28,199 nucleotides of DNA from a virus, in IMG/VR virus record IMGVR_UViG_3300029954_000064, positions 1 through 28,199 of that record, one strand, 5' to 3'. Numbering within the stretch: the stretch's first letter is position 1; every line of letters begins with the position of its first letter. Of the stretch, positions 14,069 through 21,451 are shown piece after piece. The notes beneath the pieces are model-generated. The model was given only the letters and a program-made list of their open reading frames with translations, was not told the origin of the DNA and did not search any database. The translations under genes were made by a program, and so were the position numbers.

Positions 14069-14077
14069 GGGGACCAA
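14069..14077 (+). promoter_or_regulatory. Leader element GGGGACCAA, copy C (before 114-aa head protein)
   Basis: Lies 46 nt before the ATG at 14124, just after the post-capsid hairpins. Confidence 0.5.
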
Positions 14078-14090
14078 CCGGGCACGACAG

Positions 14091-14110
14091 TTCATCCGTT
14101 CATCCGTTCA
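14091..14110 (+). repeat. Tandem octamer repeat in leader
   Basis: TTCATCCG is repeated two and a half times head to tail, immediately before the ribosome binding region of the 14124 gene. Such arrays can vary in copy number by slippage and so alter leader length. Confidence 0.6.
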
Positions 14111-14123
14111 ACAGGACCCGGCC

Positions 14124-14468
14124 ATGAAACTGCTGCTGCCCGATCACGTCACCTCCGTCTCCGTCGATGGCCGCGAGTATCTCGGGGGTGCCAACGGCAT
14201 CATCGATGTCGGCAACCTCGACAGCCAGGCCGTCGAAAAGCTGCTGCTGCACGCCGGCTGCACCCTCGCCGTCGCCGATGACGCGATCACCGCCGAGACC
14301 AAGCGCGAGGAGAACGAACGCCGCACCGTGATCGTCGCCCGCCTCAAGGAGCTCAAGATGAAGGTGGACAACCGTCTCAGTCTGCCGGCGCTCGAGGATG
14401 TGCTGTTCAACGCCGAGGCGACCGAAATCCAGCGCCAGAAAGACGCCAGCAAGCTCGAAGCAGCCTGA
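14124..14468 (+). CDS. Small post-capsid protein, candidate capsid-stabilising/decoration protein
   Basis: 114 residues. ACAGGA 8 nt upstream sets the ATG at 14124. Residues 1-50 look like a small beta fold (MKLLLPDHVTSVSVDGREYL, then GIIDVGNLDSQAVEKLL), and residues ~58-114 are a charged helix rich in Lys, Glu and Arg. I do not recognise a family. Small proteins directly after the major capsid gene often decorate the head or join it to the neck, and this gene shares the leader element found before scaffold, capsid and tail tube, suggesting high expression. That argument is inference only. Confidence 0.6.
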   Translation: MKLLLPDHVTSVSVDGREYLGGANGIIDVGNLDSQAVEKLLLHAGCTLAVADDAITAETKREENERRTVIVARLKELKMKVDNRLSLPALEDVLFNAEATEIQRQKDASKLEAA

Positions 14469-14471
14469 CCG

Positions 14472-15077
14472 ATGCCCCAGGTCACCACGCCGCTGGTCAC
14501 CACCCCGGTCGCCCAGGCGTGGATGGCCGACAAGCTCGACATGCCGAGCTTCGACATCGACGTCTTCGAAGCAGCGATCAACGACGCCAGCCAGGCCGTG
14601 CTCGACTACATGGACTGGGACCCGACCCCGCAGACCGCCACCGAGCTGTATGACGGGCTCGGCGGCTGCGTGCTGATCGTCAACCGCCAGCCGATCACCG
14701 CGGTGCTTTCGGTCTCGATCGCGCTCGGCTACGCCTATCTCGACCTCGCCCCGCCCAATCCGCTGGTCGTCGATGTCACCACCCTGGTGGTCGACGGGCG
14801 ACAGATCATCTGGCCCTGCGGCTGCTTCCCGCCAGGGATCAAGAACGTCACCGTCAGCTACGCCGCCGGCTACGCCACCATCCCCGGGAGCATCCAGCGC
14901 GCCACGCTCTACACCCTGGCCGCCATGTGGGCGGCGTCCGATGTCGACCACAACGCCTCGGGCGAATCCTATAACGGGGTGCTCAGCCAGAATTTCTGGC
15001 CGAGCGGTCCCGGCGCAGTGCCGCCGCAGGCGATCCGGCTGCTCAACGCCTACACCAAGAAACTCCATGCCACATGA
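14472..15077 (+). CDS. Head-tail connector protein (HK97 gp6-like)
   Basis: 201 residues; the ATG is 3 nt after the previous stop. N-terminal helices with Asp/Glu (DIDVFEAAINDASQAVLDYM), a central beta region where surface residues alternate with VVDV and LVVDG strands, then VSYAAGYATIPGSIQRATLY leading into a helix. The pattern YxAGYxxIPxxIxxAxL is typical of phage gp6-type connector proteins, which form a ring under the portal. The next start overlaps by ATGA, and the following genes fit the usual neck order. Confidence 0.75.
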   Translation: MPQVTTPLVTTPVAQAWMADKLDMPSFDIDVFEAAINDASQAVLDYMDWDPTPQTATELYDGLGGCVLIVNRQPITAVLSVSIALGYAYLDLAPPNPLVVDVTTLVVDGRQIIWPCGCFPPGIKNVTVSYAAGYATIPGSIQRATLYTLAAMWAASDVDHNASGESYNGVLSQNFWPSGPGAVPPQAIRLLNAYTKKLHAT

Positions 15078-15664
15078 ACGGGCGCCTGCAGCTCCAGGTC
15101 GCCGCCGCGATCCGCCGCCGCGGCACCGAGGTGGTGCTGCGCGCCGTCACCCGGACCGGCTCGCCGCAGATGCCCAACCCGCCCACCTTCGTCAATCCGG
15201 TCCTCGCGACGCCGCTCGCGCCCGGTGCGACGGCGCTCTCCATCAATGCCAGTTCGGCCTTCGGGGTCATCCTCGCCGGCGACATCCTCCTGGTGGACGG
15301 CCAGTCGCTGACCGTCACCACACAGGTCCGGTCGCGACCGAACACCGCCAACAATGCCGGTTTCGATGCCATCAGCTTCTCCCCGCCTTTCACCGGAACC
15401 GGCAGTTCGGGTGATCCCGTGCTGCCCACCTGGTCGGCTGACATCAACACCTGGGCCGTGGTGAGCTCCTTCCCCCTCAACCTGATCGACGGCCAGCTCA
15501 TCATCGTCGGCGACATGAACGTCGTCATGCCCGCGCTCGACGGCTTCAACCCGAAGCTGCCGTGGAAGCTGATCCTGCCCGATGGCGTCGAGCGCACGCT
15601 GATCAGCGCCTCGCCCAACTACGTCCAGGACCAGATCGTCTCCTGGCGGGCGCTGGCGCGATGA
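15074..15664 (+). CDS. Putative head-tail adaptor / neck protein
   Basis: 196 residues; ATGA overlap with both neighbours. The N-terminus is basic (NGRLQLQVAAAIRRRGTEV), followed by a beta-rich body and a C-terminus ending PNYVQDQIVSWRALAR. The central part (SAFGVILAGDILLVDGQSLT) resembles a beta-sandwich insertion. I do not recognise a specific family. Its place between the connector and the gp10-like protein is where head-closure proteins are normally encoded. Confidence 0.6.
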   Translation: MNGRLQLQVAAAIRRRGTEVVLRAVTRTGSPQMPNPPTFVNPVLATPLAPGATALSINASSAFGVILAGDILLVDGQSLTVTTQVRSRPNTANNAGFDAISFSPPFTGTGSSGDPVLPTWSADINTWAVVSSFPLNLIDGQLIIVGDMNVVMPALDGFNPKLPWKLILPDGVERTLISASPNYVQDQIVSWRALAR

Positions 15665-16083
15665 GCGGCACACGCGATCCGTTCCAGGTCCAGGTCGAGC
15701 GCTGGGTCGCAAAGGCGAAGGCCGACGCCAACGCCGCCATGATGGCCACCGCCACCGACGCGCTGGCGCGCGTCAAGGAACTCACCCCCGTGGTCACCGG
15801 GAACCTGCGCGCCAACTGGACCATCATGCTGCAGGGCGCGGCCGACACCATCGACGGAAACGTCAACTCGCAGGACGTGATCGCAAAATTCGAGGTGGGC
15901 GATCAGATCATCATTGGCAATCCCGTTGTCTACGCGCCGCGCGTCAACTGGGGCTTTACCGGGACCGACAGTCTGGGGCGTCATTACAACCAGAACGGCA
16001 AATACATGATAGAGCAGACGGTCGCCGAGATGCCCGCCATCGCCGCCAATGCGACCGCCCGCATCGTGGCCGGCCAGGGATGA
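15661..16083 (+). CDS. HK97 gp10-like tail-completion / neck protein
   Basis: 140 residues; the ATG at 15661 overlaps the previous stop. The helix AMMATATDALARVKELTPVV is followed by TGNLRANW, then beta strands, APRVNWGFTG near residues 97-106 and a final helix. The 'P-V-x-T-G-x-L-R' turn followed by an aromatic-rich 'Y-A-P-x-V' strand is characteristic of the gp10-like family, which acts at the head-tail interface or tail completion. Length is usual for the family. Confidence 0.75.
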   Translation: MSGTRDPFQVQVERWVAKAKADANAAMMATATDALARVKELTPVVTGNLRANWTIMLQGAADTIDGNVNSQDVIAKFEVGDQIIIGNPVVYAPRVNWGFTGTDSLGRHYNQNGKYMIEQTVAEMPAIAANATARIVAGQG

Positions 16084-16487
16084 GCTACGACCAGATCTGG
16101 AATGCCTTCGACCTCGCCTTCAGCACGTTCGCGGCCAACGGCGACATCGTCACCGAAGGCGATCCCTACACGCCGGTCGAAGGTCGCCCCTACGTCATGA
16201 CCAAGCTCGCCGCCTATAGCCGCGTGCCCACCGGCCCCGGGGCGAACTGCGTGATGCAGGAGAGCGGGTCCTACATGGTCAGCCTGCGCGTCGATGCGGC
16301 GGAGGGCAGAAACGGGGCCTCGGCGATCGCCGAACAGGTCGTCGCCCTGTTCCCGCGCGGACGCACCCTGACCACGCCGGGCGGGCAGTTCATCTCGATC
16401 CTGGTCGCCAGCGCGTTGCCGGCCATCCCCGACGGTGCCTGGCTCACCGTCCCCATCTCCATCAGCTTCTTCGCGACCGACCCTTGA
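16080..16487 (+). CDS. Putative tail terminator (DUF4128/gpU-like)
   Basis: 135 residues; ATGA overlap upstream and TTGA overlap downstream. A helix at the start (YDQIWNAFDLAFSTFA), a Pro-rich stretch with PYTPVEGRPYV, a beta strand (SYMVSLRVDAAEG), a second helix (ASAIAEQVVALF) and final strands (WLTVPISISF). This alpha-beta plan and the position immediately before the tail tube gene match small tail terminator proteins that cap the tube and fix tail length. The family is assigned by pattern only. Confidence 0.6.
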   Translation: MSYDQIWNAFDLAFSTFAANGDIVTEGDPYTPVEGRPYVMTKLAAYSRVPTGPGANCVMQESGSYMVSLRVDAAEGRNGASAIAEQVVALFPRGRTLTTPGGQFISILVASALPAIPDGAWLTVPISISFFATDP

Positions 16488-17764
16488 GCGAGTACGGTGG
16501 TGCGGCCATCGGCGGCCACCGCGTTGTCGTCATGGCGCCCGAAACCACCCCGGGCATCGATTCCGCCGGCCCCGGGCAGATGATGCGCCGCACCTCGGCC
16601 GATTTCGCGCTGGTGGGCAGCGCCATCACCTCCGACGAGATACGCCCTTCGAACCAGGTGGCGAATTTCTGGCTCGGACCGCGCAGCATCAAGGGCCAGA
16701 TCGCCGGTGACCTCTCGGCCGGCAGCTGCACCATGCTGTTCGAGGGCCTGCTGCGCAGTCCGTTCACGGCCGGCACCACCCTCACTCCGCTCCCCGGTGC
16801 CACGCTCACCCAGGATCTCGGCCTGTCGATCCTCGCGGTGCCCGGCCAGGACCTGGTGGCGGCAGGCTTCCGCGGCGGGGATATCGTGAGATTGAATGGC
16901 GTCGGCGGGGACGCTTCCGCCGACAACGCGATCGATTTCATCACCACCACCGCGTTCGCCACCCAGCTCAACCTCTACAACTCGGCGGTCGTCTTCGCCG
17001 CCGGCGCGAGCCCCGACATCGTCGCCGTGGTCGGCGCCAAATGCTTCATGCCCGCCACCGGGCTGCAGAAATTCACCTACACGATCGAGGACCAGTTTCT
17101 CGACCGCGACGTGGTCGAGCGGTTCGCCGGTTGCGTGGTCGACGGGCTGACCATCACCGCGTCCGCCAGCGGGATCGCGACCTTCGTCGCCACCCTGACC
17201 GGCCAGACCATGGTCCAGGCGGTCTACCCCCTCTATGGGGTTCCGGCCCAGATCACCACGTCGCCGCCGCTGATGGCCTGTGGCGGCGTGCTGATGCTGA
17301 ACGGGGAGCGCATCGGCTATATCACGTCGTTCGCGCTCGGCATCGCCGCCGAGACCAACGCCGACGCCAACTGCGCCTCCAATACGCTCGATACGATCCT
17401 GCAGGGCCGGCTGCGGGTGACCGGTTCGCTGTCGATCCTGATGATCAGCAACGACCAGATGGTCAGCGACATGCTGGCCGAGAACACGTTCCAGATCTCG
17501 CTGCTGCTCACCGACAGCACGTCGCCGGGCGCCGACTTCATCTCCATCTTCCTGCCGGTGGTGAAGCTGCTGACCGGCAACACAAGCGATTCCGCCACCG
17601 CGATCGTGCAGACCTTCACCTTCCAGGCGCTTGAGCAAACAACCGACCCGACCCTCGATGGGTCCACCATCGTCATACAGGACAGTCTCGGGCCGAGCAC
17701 CATGGCGGCGCCCGCCGGCGGTTGGGTGTTCGGCGTGTCGGGGTTTGGTACAGGAGCTTTCTGA
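16484..17764 (+). CDS. Tail tube protein, paralog 1 (TTG start)
   Basis: 426 residues. The start is a TTG inside the TTGA overlap with the previous stop; no ribosome binding site is visible. Alignment with the second paralog, whose ATG start falls at the same place, supports it. Features: MAPETTPGIDS, a pattern common near the N-terminus of tail tube proteins; LGPRSIKGQIAGDLSAG; a hydrophobic C-terminal domain with GYITSFALGI and a long ISIFLPVVKL strand. It would polymerise into the tail tube or form a specialised ring of it. The weak TTG start and lack of the leader element suggest a lower copy number than paralog 2. Its stop overlaps the fibre-like gene (tgATG). Confidence 0.75.
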   Translation: MSEYGGAAIGGHRVVVMAPETTPGIDSAGPGQMMRRTSADFALVGSAITSDEIRPSNQVANFWLGPRSIKGQIAGDLSAGSCTMLFEGLLRSPFTAGTTLTPLPGATLTQDLGLSILAVPGQDLVAAGFRGGDIVRLNGVGGDASADNAIDFITTTAFATQLNLYNSAVVFAAGASPDIVAVVGAKCFMPATGLQKFTYTIEDQFLDRDVVERFAGCVVDGLTITASASGIATFVATLTGQTMVQAVYPLYGVPAQITTSPPLMACGGVLMLNGERIGYITSFALGIAAETNADANCASNTLDTILQGRLRVTGSLSILMISNDQMVSDMLAENTFQISLLLTDSTSPGADFISIFLPVVKLLTGNTSDSATAIVQTFTFQALEQTTDPTLDGSTIVIQDSLGPSTMAAPAGGWVFGVSGFGTGAF

Positions 17765-20700
17765 TGGTCACGCTGCTTCGGCGCCTGGCGGTCGCGGCCT
17801 TGCTGATGGGGCTCGCCGTCGCTCCGTCCTTGGCCCAGACCACACCCACGCTTAGCTACAAGGAGGTCTGGACTTTCGAGCAGTGGATGGCCTTCATGGC
17901 GTCCAAGCTGGACTATCCGGGGTCCATCAGCGCCAGCCTGGTTCTCGCCGGGCCGCTTTACGGAACCGGGCCACCGACCTGGCGCCAGCTCTCCGCGTCC
18001 GACATCACGGGGCTCAGTGCGCCCAACCTGTCGCTCTACGCGCCGCTTGCGAACCCGGTTTTCACCGGCAACGTGACCATGCCCGATCTGACGGTCAGCG
18101 GCGTGCTGCTCACCGGCAACCCGCCAGGCAACGATTTTCCCAATACCGGCCTGGTCATTCCGAACGGCGCCATGGCGATACGCGGCGGCGCGATGGGGTG
18201 CGAGGATCTGGGTGTCGGGCTGTCGGTGATCCTCGACGGCGCCATCGCCGCCGCGGGCAGCGGTCTGTCGCAATATGCCGGCATCAATGGCGGCTGCGGC
18301 TCCGGGCTGCCCGCACTCGCGTCGTACGGGTCCTTCGATTCCGCGGCGTTGTACCTGCTCAACGATTCCCATGTGGCTCCGGTCACGCTCACCGGACCGA
18401 CCTATGACGCCACTCACGTCTACCCGGCACAGCCGCTGTCGTCATCGCAGATGGGCAAGCTGCAGGCCGGCATGTATGTGCTGACCAATTCCATCGACGC
18501 CAGCTCGCGGAATTTCGGCTCCTACATCACCGGCTTTGCATCGAACGGCGCGTCGATCACCGTCGCCGGCTGGACCGCCCTGGGCAGCGGCGACAGCGCC
18601 GCCGGGCAAATTCCGCCAGCCACCTACCAGGCCGGGACCGGGGCGGCGCCGATCACCTGGCTCGGCCAGCCGACCAGCCTGTTCACCACCAACGAGGTCT
18701 GCGCGCTCGAGACCAACCCGGCGGTGAAGAGCTCCATCTGCACCGAGTTCGACGTCGTCAACAACACCGGGGTGGCGCAGCCATCGAACCTGAACGGTCT
18801 CTCGGTCCTCTCGCTCGGCGCGCACTCCGTGGGCACCGGCCTCTACATCGCCGGCCAGGGTGGCAACACAACCGGCTTCCAGCGCGACATCTGGCTCGCG
18901 AATTTTGCCAATACCGGGCTGTATATCAGCCAGACCACCGGGTCAGGCGGCGTGGGCATCGATATCGAGATGACCAACGGCATCGCATTCAACGTCGGGA
19001 ATTCGGCGGGCGCGAACAATTTTCAGGTGTATGCCGATGGCGGGGTCGCGATCACCGGCAGCGACTCTGGCTACTTCCTCCGCGTACAGTCGGGTGGTCT
19101 CAGCCAGCTGCTGCTCGACACGGGCGGCAACATGAGCATCACCGGAGGTTTCCAGGCGCAGGGCAACCTCTCATCGGTCATCGGCGGCCTGGTCATCAAC
19201 GGCTTCGACGCCGTCGCCGGGGGCGGGAACTACCCGATCTTCGTCCGTGAAAACAACCTGTCCGGAACTCTGATCAACCAGTTCGTGCTGGACACCACCG
19301 GGAATGCCGCCGTCGCCGGAAACCTCCAGGCCGGAAACGCCATCAGCACCATCCTCGGCGGCCTGACGATCGGGGGCTTCAACGCCGTCGCCGGGGGCGG
19401 GAACTATCCGATCTTCGTCCACGAAAACAACCCGTCCGGAAGCCTGGTCACCCAGTTCGCCCTGGACACCGCCGGGAATGCTTCGATCGCCGGGGGATTC
19501 CAGGCGCAGGGCAACATCACCGCCGTCGCCGGCGGGCTGGTCATCACCGGCGCCTCCACCATCAGCAATCAGCTCATGATCGACTTTCCCGGCGCGCCGG
19601 GCCTGATCCTTGGGACCAGCGCCAGCTACGGCACCCCGTATGCCGGTCTTTTCAACGGGCTCAACTACCTCGTGATGACCGACGCCACGAGCACCTATGT
19701 GTCCGCCCCGGTGGCACTCGGGTCCGTCTATGTCCGGGCCGGGATCAACGACCCCGCTCACCAGATCACGGTGGGAGGCGCCGGGACCTACGTGACCGGC
19801 GGCCTGACCGCGGACAACATCAATGCCACCGGCAATCTCAGCGCAACGGGGACGACCACACTCGGGAACGTGACGGTCACCGGCACCCTTTCCGCCGCCA
19901 GTGTCACGACAGCCTCGAACTCGTTCACCGGCATCAACATCACCGGCAACCTGAATGGCGGGATGCCGGTCTATACGGGGGATGTCGCCATCGGCTGGAA
20001 CTTCACCGCCGGCGGCTCGGAGGGCGATTTCTTCAATGAAACCAGCACGGGCGGGTTCAGCTTCTACAACGAGCCGACCAGCACCTCGAACGGCGCGACC
20101 ACCCGGTGGGCTGCGCGCCTCGCCTCCATCGACGGCACCGGAGATCTCGACCTCGCCGGCGGCCTGATCATCCGTGGCAGCGACGGCTCCTACCCGATTG
20201 CCGTCCAGATCGGCGGGTCCAACCTGCTGCTGCTCGACAGCACCGGGGATCTGAACATCGCCGGCAACCTCACCGTGGCGGCCGGCACCCAAACTTTCGG
20301 CAGCCGCTTCGGCGAGCTGCTCGATCTCTACAGCTCGGGCACCGGGGGCCTCGGCTTCGGCATCAACACCAACGAGATGACGGCTTTCATCCCGGGGGGC
20401 ATGGTGTTCCGGGTGCGGTCCGGCGGCAACGCAGGCACCGTCGTCTCCACGACGGACAGCAGCGGCAACCTATCGGTCGCCGGGAACATCGGGGGCGCCA
20501 CAGGTGCGTTCACCAATGGCATCAACGTCACCGGCAATGTGACCGTCACCTCCGGCAAGCTCGACCTCACCGGCGGCCTGATCGTCCGTGGCAGCGACAG
20601 CGGCTATCCGTTCGTGGTCCAGGTCGCCGGGTCCGGGGTGAATCAGCTGCTGCTCGACCTGGTGGGCAATATGACCATCCCGGGGAATTTCCAGGCCGCG

Positions 20701-21372
20701 AACGGGACTTTCACCGGACTCACCGCCGCCGGAGTGGCCTCGCTGGCCACCGGTCTCATCATCACCGGCCCCGACGGGAGCTATTCCGTCGTGGTGAAAT
20801 CGGCCGACGGCACGACAAACCAGCTCTTGCTGGACTCTTCCGGCAATCTGGGGGTCTCCGGCAATATCGGCGGCGCTGCCGCAAGCTTCTCCGGTGGCCT
20901 GACGGTCGCCGGGTCCTCGACCCTCACCGGCCTCGCCACCCTGAACGGCGGCATCGAGATCGCCGGCAGCAACGGCTCCTACCCGATTGCCGTCCAGATC
21001 GGCGGGTCCAACCTGCTGCTGCTCGACAGCACCGGGGATCTGAACACCGCCGGGACCTTCACGGTGGGCAGCACGATCGGCTTCGGCAACCGCATCACCG
21101 AGCTGATCGACCTGTACGGCTCGGGCGCCACCGGTTACGGTTTCGGGATCAACGACAACGAACTGACGGCGTTCTTCCCGGGCAGCGCGCATATGCGCAT
21201 ACGCGCCGGCGGGATGTCCGGGAGCGTGGTCTCCGATCTCGACGGCGCGGGCGACCTGGTGGTTGCCGGCACGCTCACGGTCGGCGTCGGCGGCGGCGGC
21301 GCGCCCGTTGCCTATGCCTGCTTCGCCTCCGGCGGACAGATCGTCGCCAGCAGCACCGCCTGCGTGCCGTAG
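17764..21372 (+). CDS. Fibre-like repeat protein with Sec signal peptide
   Basis: 1202 residues. CAGGAG 8 nt upstream and the TGATG overlap set the start at 17764. Residues 1-24 are a clear signal peptide: Arg6-Arg7, core LAVAALLMGLAVA, SLA before Q25. Residues ~30-110 include SLYAPLANPVFTGNVT, a phrase typical of tail fibres. From ~residue 430 to the end the protein is a series of Gly/Asn/Thr-rich repeats of the type GGLxIxG, SYPIAVQIGG, LLLLDSTGDL, AGN, with imperfect copies in which NYPIFVxENN replaces the second element. It ends in a short Cys-containing tail (ACFASG... TACVP). Likely a trimeric beta fibre or adhesin. A Sec signal is not expected on a virion fibre, so it could be exported as a cell-surface or secreted product, or the leader may have another use. 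It lies between two tail-tube paralogs. Confidence 0.75.
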   Translation: MVTLLRRLAVAALLMGLAVAPSLAQTTPTLSYKEVWTFEQWMAFMASKLDYPGSISASLVLAGPLYGTGPPTWRQLSASDITGLSAPNLSLYAPLANPVFTGNVTMPDLTVSGVLLTGNPPGNDFPNTGLVIPNGAMAIRGGAMGCEDLGVGLSVILDGAIAAAGSGLSQYAGINGGCGSGLPALASYGSFDSAALYLLNDSHVAPVTLTGPTYDATHVYPAQPLSSSQMGKLQAGMYVLTNSIDASSRNFGSYITGFASNGASITVAGWTALGSGDSAAGQIPPATYQAGTGAAPITWLGQPTSLFTTNEVCALETNPAVKSSICTEFDVVNNTGVAQPSNLNGLSVLSLGAHSVGTGLYIAGQGGNTTGFQRDIWLANFANTGLYISQTTGSGGVGIDIEMTNGIAFNVGNSAGANNFQVYADGGVAITGSDSGYFLRVQSGGLSQLLLDTGGNMSITGGFQAQGNLSSVIGGLVINGFDAVAGGGNYPIFVRENNLSGTLINQFVLDTTGNAAVAGNLQAGNAISTILGGLTIGGFNAVAGGGNYPIFVHENNPSGSLVTQFALDTAGNASIAGGFQAQGNITAVAGGLVITGASTISNQLMIDFPGAPGLILGTSASYGTPYAGLFNGLNYLVMTDATSTYVSAPVALGSVYVRAGINDPAHQITVGGAGTYVTGGLTADNINATGNLSATGTTTLGNVTVTGTLSAASVTTASNSFTGINITGNLNGGMPVYTGDVAIGWNFTAGGSEGDFFNETSTGGFSFYNEPTSTSNGATTRWAARLASIDGTGDLDLAGGLIIRGSDGSYPIAVQIGGSNLLLLDSTGDLNIAGNLTVAAGTQTFGSRFGELLDLYSSGTGGLGFGINTNEMTAFIPGGMVFRVRSGGNAGTVVSTTDSSGNLSVAGNIGGATGAFTNGINVTGNVTVTSGKLDLTGGLIVRGSDSGYPFVVQVAGSGVNQLLLDLVGNMTIPGNFQAANGTFTGLTAAGVASLATGLIITGPDGSYSVVVKSADGTTNQLLLDSSGNLGVSGNIGGAAASFSGGLTVAGSSTLTGLATLNGGIEIAGSNGSYPIAVQIGGSNLLLLDSTGDLNTAGTFTVGSTIGFGNRITELIDLYGSGATGYGFGINDNELTAFFPGSAHMRIRAGGMSGSVVSDLDGAGDLVVAGTLTVGVGGGGAPVAYACFASGGQIVASSTACVP
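19201..19266 (+). repeat. Imperfect 66-bp direct repeat in fibre gene, copy 1
   Basis: Encodes GFDAVAGGGNYPIFVREN. It matches 19375-19440 with five mismatches, offset 174 bp. Confidence 0.85.
19375..19440 (+). repeat. Imperfect 66-bp direct repeat in fibre gene, copy 2
   Basis: Encodes GFNAVAGGGNYPIFVHEN. Partner of 19201-19266; the 174-bp (58-residue) offset is one protein repeat unit. Confidence 0.85.
20183..20257 (+). repeat. Perfect 75-bp direct repeat in fibre gene, copy 1
   Basis: Base-for-base identical to 20972-21046. It encodes the repeat core GSYPIAVQIGG followed by SNLLLLDSTGDLN. Confidence 0.95.
20972..21046 (+). repeat. Perfect 75-bp direct repeat in fibre gene, copy 2
   Basis: Identical to 20183-20257. 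Recombination between the two copies would delete 789 bp in frame (263 residues). Confidence 0.95.
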
Positions 21373-21376
21373 CCAC

Positions 21377-21386
21377 GGGGACCAAG
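21377..21386 (+). promoter_or_regulatory. Leader element GGGGACCAAG, copy D (before tail tube paralog 2)
   Basis: Lies 65 nt before the ATG at 21452, immediately after the fibre stop. Confidence 0.5.
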
Positions 21387-21451
21387 CGGCGTGCCTGTTT
21401 GGGCGCAGCCGGCGTCATCCGCTGGCGGTCCGAACCCAGCAGGGGATGCAC

